From Clostridiales bacterium (GTDB taxonomy: Bacteria; Bacillota; Clostridia; Lachnospirales; Lachnospiraceae): DNA of 64,000 bases. The notes beneath the pieces are model-generated. The model was given only the letters and a program-made list of their open reading frames with translations. It had not been told where the DNA came from and made no database searches. Location of the stretch: the NCBI GenBank assembly GCA_020860715.1, contig JAJBTU010000024.1, positions 47,824 through 111,823 on the forward strand, in the 5' to 3' direction. Below are positions 62,891-64,000 of the stretch, in pieces. A program made the translations under genes and the position numbers. Numbering within the stretch: the stretch's first letter is position 1; each line of letters opens with the position of its first letter.

Positions 62891-62930
62891 AGAAACGGGA
62901 TGACGCATTCACATACGCCATCCCGTTTCT
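62891..62930. terminator. inverted repeat downstream of the Cna-B gene
   Basis: AGAAACGGGATG...CATCCCGTTTCT, 12-bp arms separated by 16 nt, between the secreted-protein start and the Cna-B gene stop. T tails are short. A second hairpin GCGGATGTG-TTTC-CACATCCGC is at about 62972-62993. The rest of this gap shows nothing else. Confidence 0.65.
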
Positions 62931-63008
62931 CGTCTTCCATTATAACTGCAGGCTGCTTTCGCGCCTGGCAGCGGATGTGTTTCCACATCCGCTTACTGAT
63001 TTGTTTCT

Positions 63009-64000
63009 TTATCGGTTGATCCGTTTCTTCCTGTAGATGCCCTCGGCCAGCATCACGGCTGCCGCCATCAGCATCAGGCTGAAGTAGAATGCCAGCGGCG
63101 ATTCATCGCCCGTCTTCACTGCTTCCGATTCCGTCTCGGTTTCGGTCTCTTCCTCTTCCGAGCTTTCCTCTTCCTCCGAAGTCTCACTGATCTCCTGGTT
63201 CGTGATCGTCACGCTTGCGGTGAGGTTCTCCCCGCTTAACGTCACTTCCGTCGTATCCTGGCTCCACGTATACTGGAAGCCTTCCACATTCGCTACCGGA
63301 ACCGGATTGCCGTTCTCATCCAGCTGAACCTCGGTCACATACAGGGTCACCGTTTCGCCGTCCTCAAGGGACACACTCACTTCCGCGCTCACTTCCGAGC
63401 CGCCGGCCAGTGCCAGAGTCACAATATTCTGGTCAACGTTCGTCGCCAGCGTCGTGTACGACGCATCCGCGTAAATTCCCGCATAGAATACCGCGTCACT
63501 GCTCGTCAGGGCCGCGCCATCCGCGCCAAGCAGCTTCTTCGTGATGGTCAGGACGGCCTCCTTATAGAATCCATCCGGTACCGAATAGAATACGTTCGTA
63601 AACGTCACCGTCTTCTGGCTTTCGTCTTCCGCCGTCACCGACGCCGTCATCGACCCGTCGCTGAAATTCGGCATATACTTTGTGCCGTCCGCCAGCAATG
63701 CGTAGCCCGATGTCAGAGCCACTCCGTCCTCGTCGCACTCTGCAATGTAATAGGTCCTTCCAACCTCCAGTCCTGTAAAGTTCACGGTCGAAGACGATAC
63801 GCCCTTAAATGCAATCGCCTCCATGTCAAACAGGTTCGTGCACGCCGCATCCACATACAGGCCAACATAGAAGGTCTGATCCTTCGCAATCAGCGAGTCG
63901 CCGTTGTCAAGCTGGAGTTTCTTCGTCACCGAAATCTCCGCCGTCTCACTGGTGATCATCTGATCCTCCACCAGCAGCACACCCTCATCACTGATCGTGG
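63009..64000 (-). CDS. Cna-B (SpaA) domain surface protein, N-terminus off window
   Basis: The frame stays open to the window edge (TISDEGVLLVEDQ), so the GTG at 63980 is not the true start. At least two Cna-B domains: strands ISVTKKLQL and LTITKKLLG (Lys), YIAECD and YVTEVQ (Glu), VTFTNV and VTITNQ (Asn), the triad that forms internal isopeptide bonds. The end is an acidic linker, VKTGD, a hydrophobic helix and KKRINR, a sorting signal in which LPxTG is replaced by EAVKTG. A pilin-like or adhesin stalk. Confidence 0.85.
   Translation of the reverse strand, partial: TISDEGVLLVEDQMITSETAEISVTKKLQLDNGDSLIAKDQTFYVGLYVDAACTNLFDMEAIAFKGVSSSTVNFTGLEVGRTYYIAECDEDGVALTSGYALLADGTKYMPNFSDGSMTASVTAEDESQKTVTFTNVFYSVPDGFYKEAVLTITKKLLGADGAALTSSDAVFYAGIYADASYTTLATNVDQNIVTLALAGGSEVSAEVSVSLEDGETVTLYVTEVQLDENGNPVPVANVEGFQYTWSQDTTEVTLSGENLTASVTITNQEISETSEEEESSEEEETETETESEAVKTGDESPLAFYFSLMLMAAAVMLAEGIYRKKRINR

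Overview
The window looks like a chromosomal segment of a Gram-positive, anaerobic, spore-forming gut-type Firmicute, most probably a Lachnospiraceae member. The grounds are moderate GC, strong AGGAGG-type ribosome binding sites, a spore-protease-like YyaC, 2-hydroxyacyl-CoA dehydratase genes with their activase, DUF5711, CvpA and LysM proteins of clostridial type, a dlt-type operon, and Cna-B and low-complexity surface proteins. Almost every gene is on the minus strand. The exceptions are a regulator/kinase pair (1896-4431), yyaC and pyrG. Both window ends cut through minus-strand surface-protein genes.

Layout. 1-4431: a truncated secreted protein, diverging from an HTH regulator and a membrane Ser/Thr kinase with leucine-rich repeats, joined at a G9 tract. 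4556-9051: DUF362 ferredoxin, M18 aminopeptidase, YqeY, galactokinase. 9110-9848: MNT/HEPN toxin-antitoxin pair. 10059-16714: a GntR-controlled ABC-exporter cluster with two ATPases and several permeases. Two of its genes are broken at A6 tracts, and one is fused to a CPBP protease. 17084-17541: YefM-like antitoxin with a decayed RelE toxin. 17718-24890: ABC-class ATPase, oxidoreductase, CvpA, DUF5711, LysM protein. 25167-31676: yyaC, recR, YbaB, dehydratase activase and two dehydratase subunits, an Rrf2 regulator and cysK. 31865-40048: a MacB-like export system with ATPase, repeat lipoprotein, FtsX permease and two adaptors. 40185-43218: YkgJ protein and two COG0523 GTPases. 43449-45859: polar amino-acid ABC importer. 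45957-53461: zinc-ribbon membrane protein, aminotransferase, ftsH, racemase, lipoprotein. 53550-60102: dlt-like operon (order A, C, B, D) behind a membrane-anchored transglutaminase-like gene. 60356-64000: pyrG, a secreted CxxCxGxG protein, and a Cna-B protein.

The most unusual signal is a family of small palindromic elements. Two copies lie between genes and four lie inside open reading frames: two in the ABC-class ATPase, one in the oxidoreductase and one in dltB. They keep the reading frame. In the two copies flanked by direct repeats the repeat unit is a multiple of three (75 and 117 nt). The outer stem changes sequence between copies but stays paired, so structure appears to be conserved. 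This resembles, by analogy only, the in-gene palindromic elements known from Rickettsia.

A second theme is homopolymer-associated frame breaks: A6 twice, G6 once, and G9 at a gene junction. These could be assembly errors, decay or phase switching, and the sequence alone cannot decide. All functions are read from motifs and remembered family features; no database search was run.
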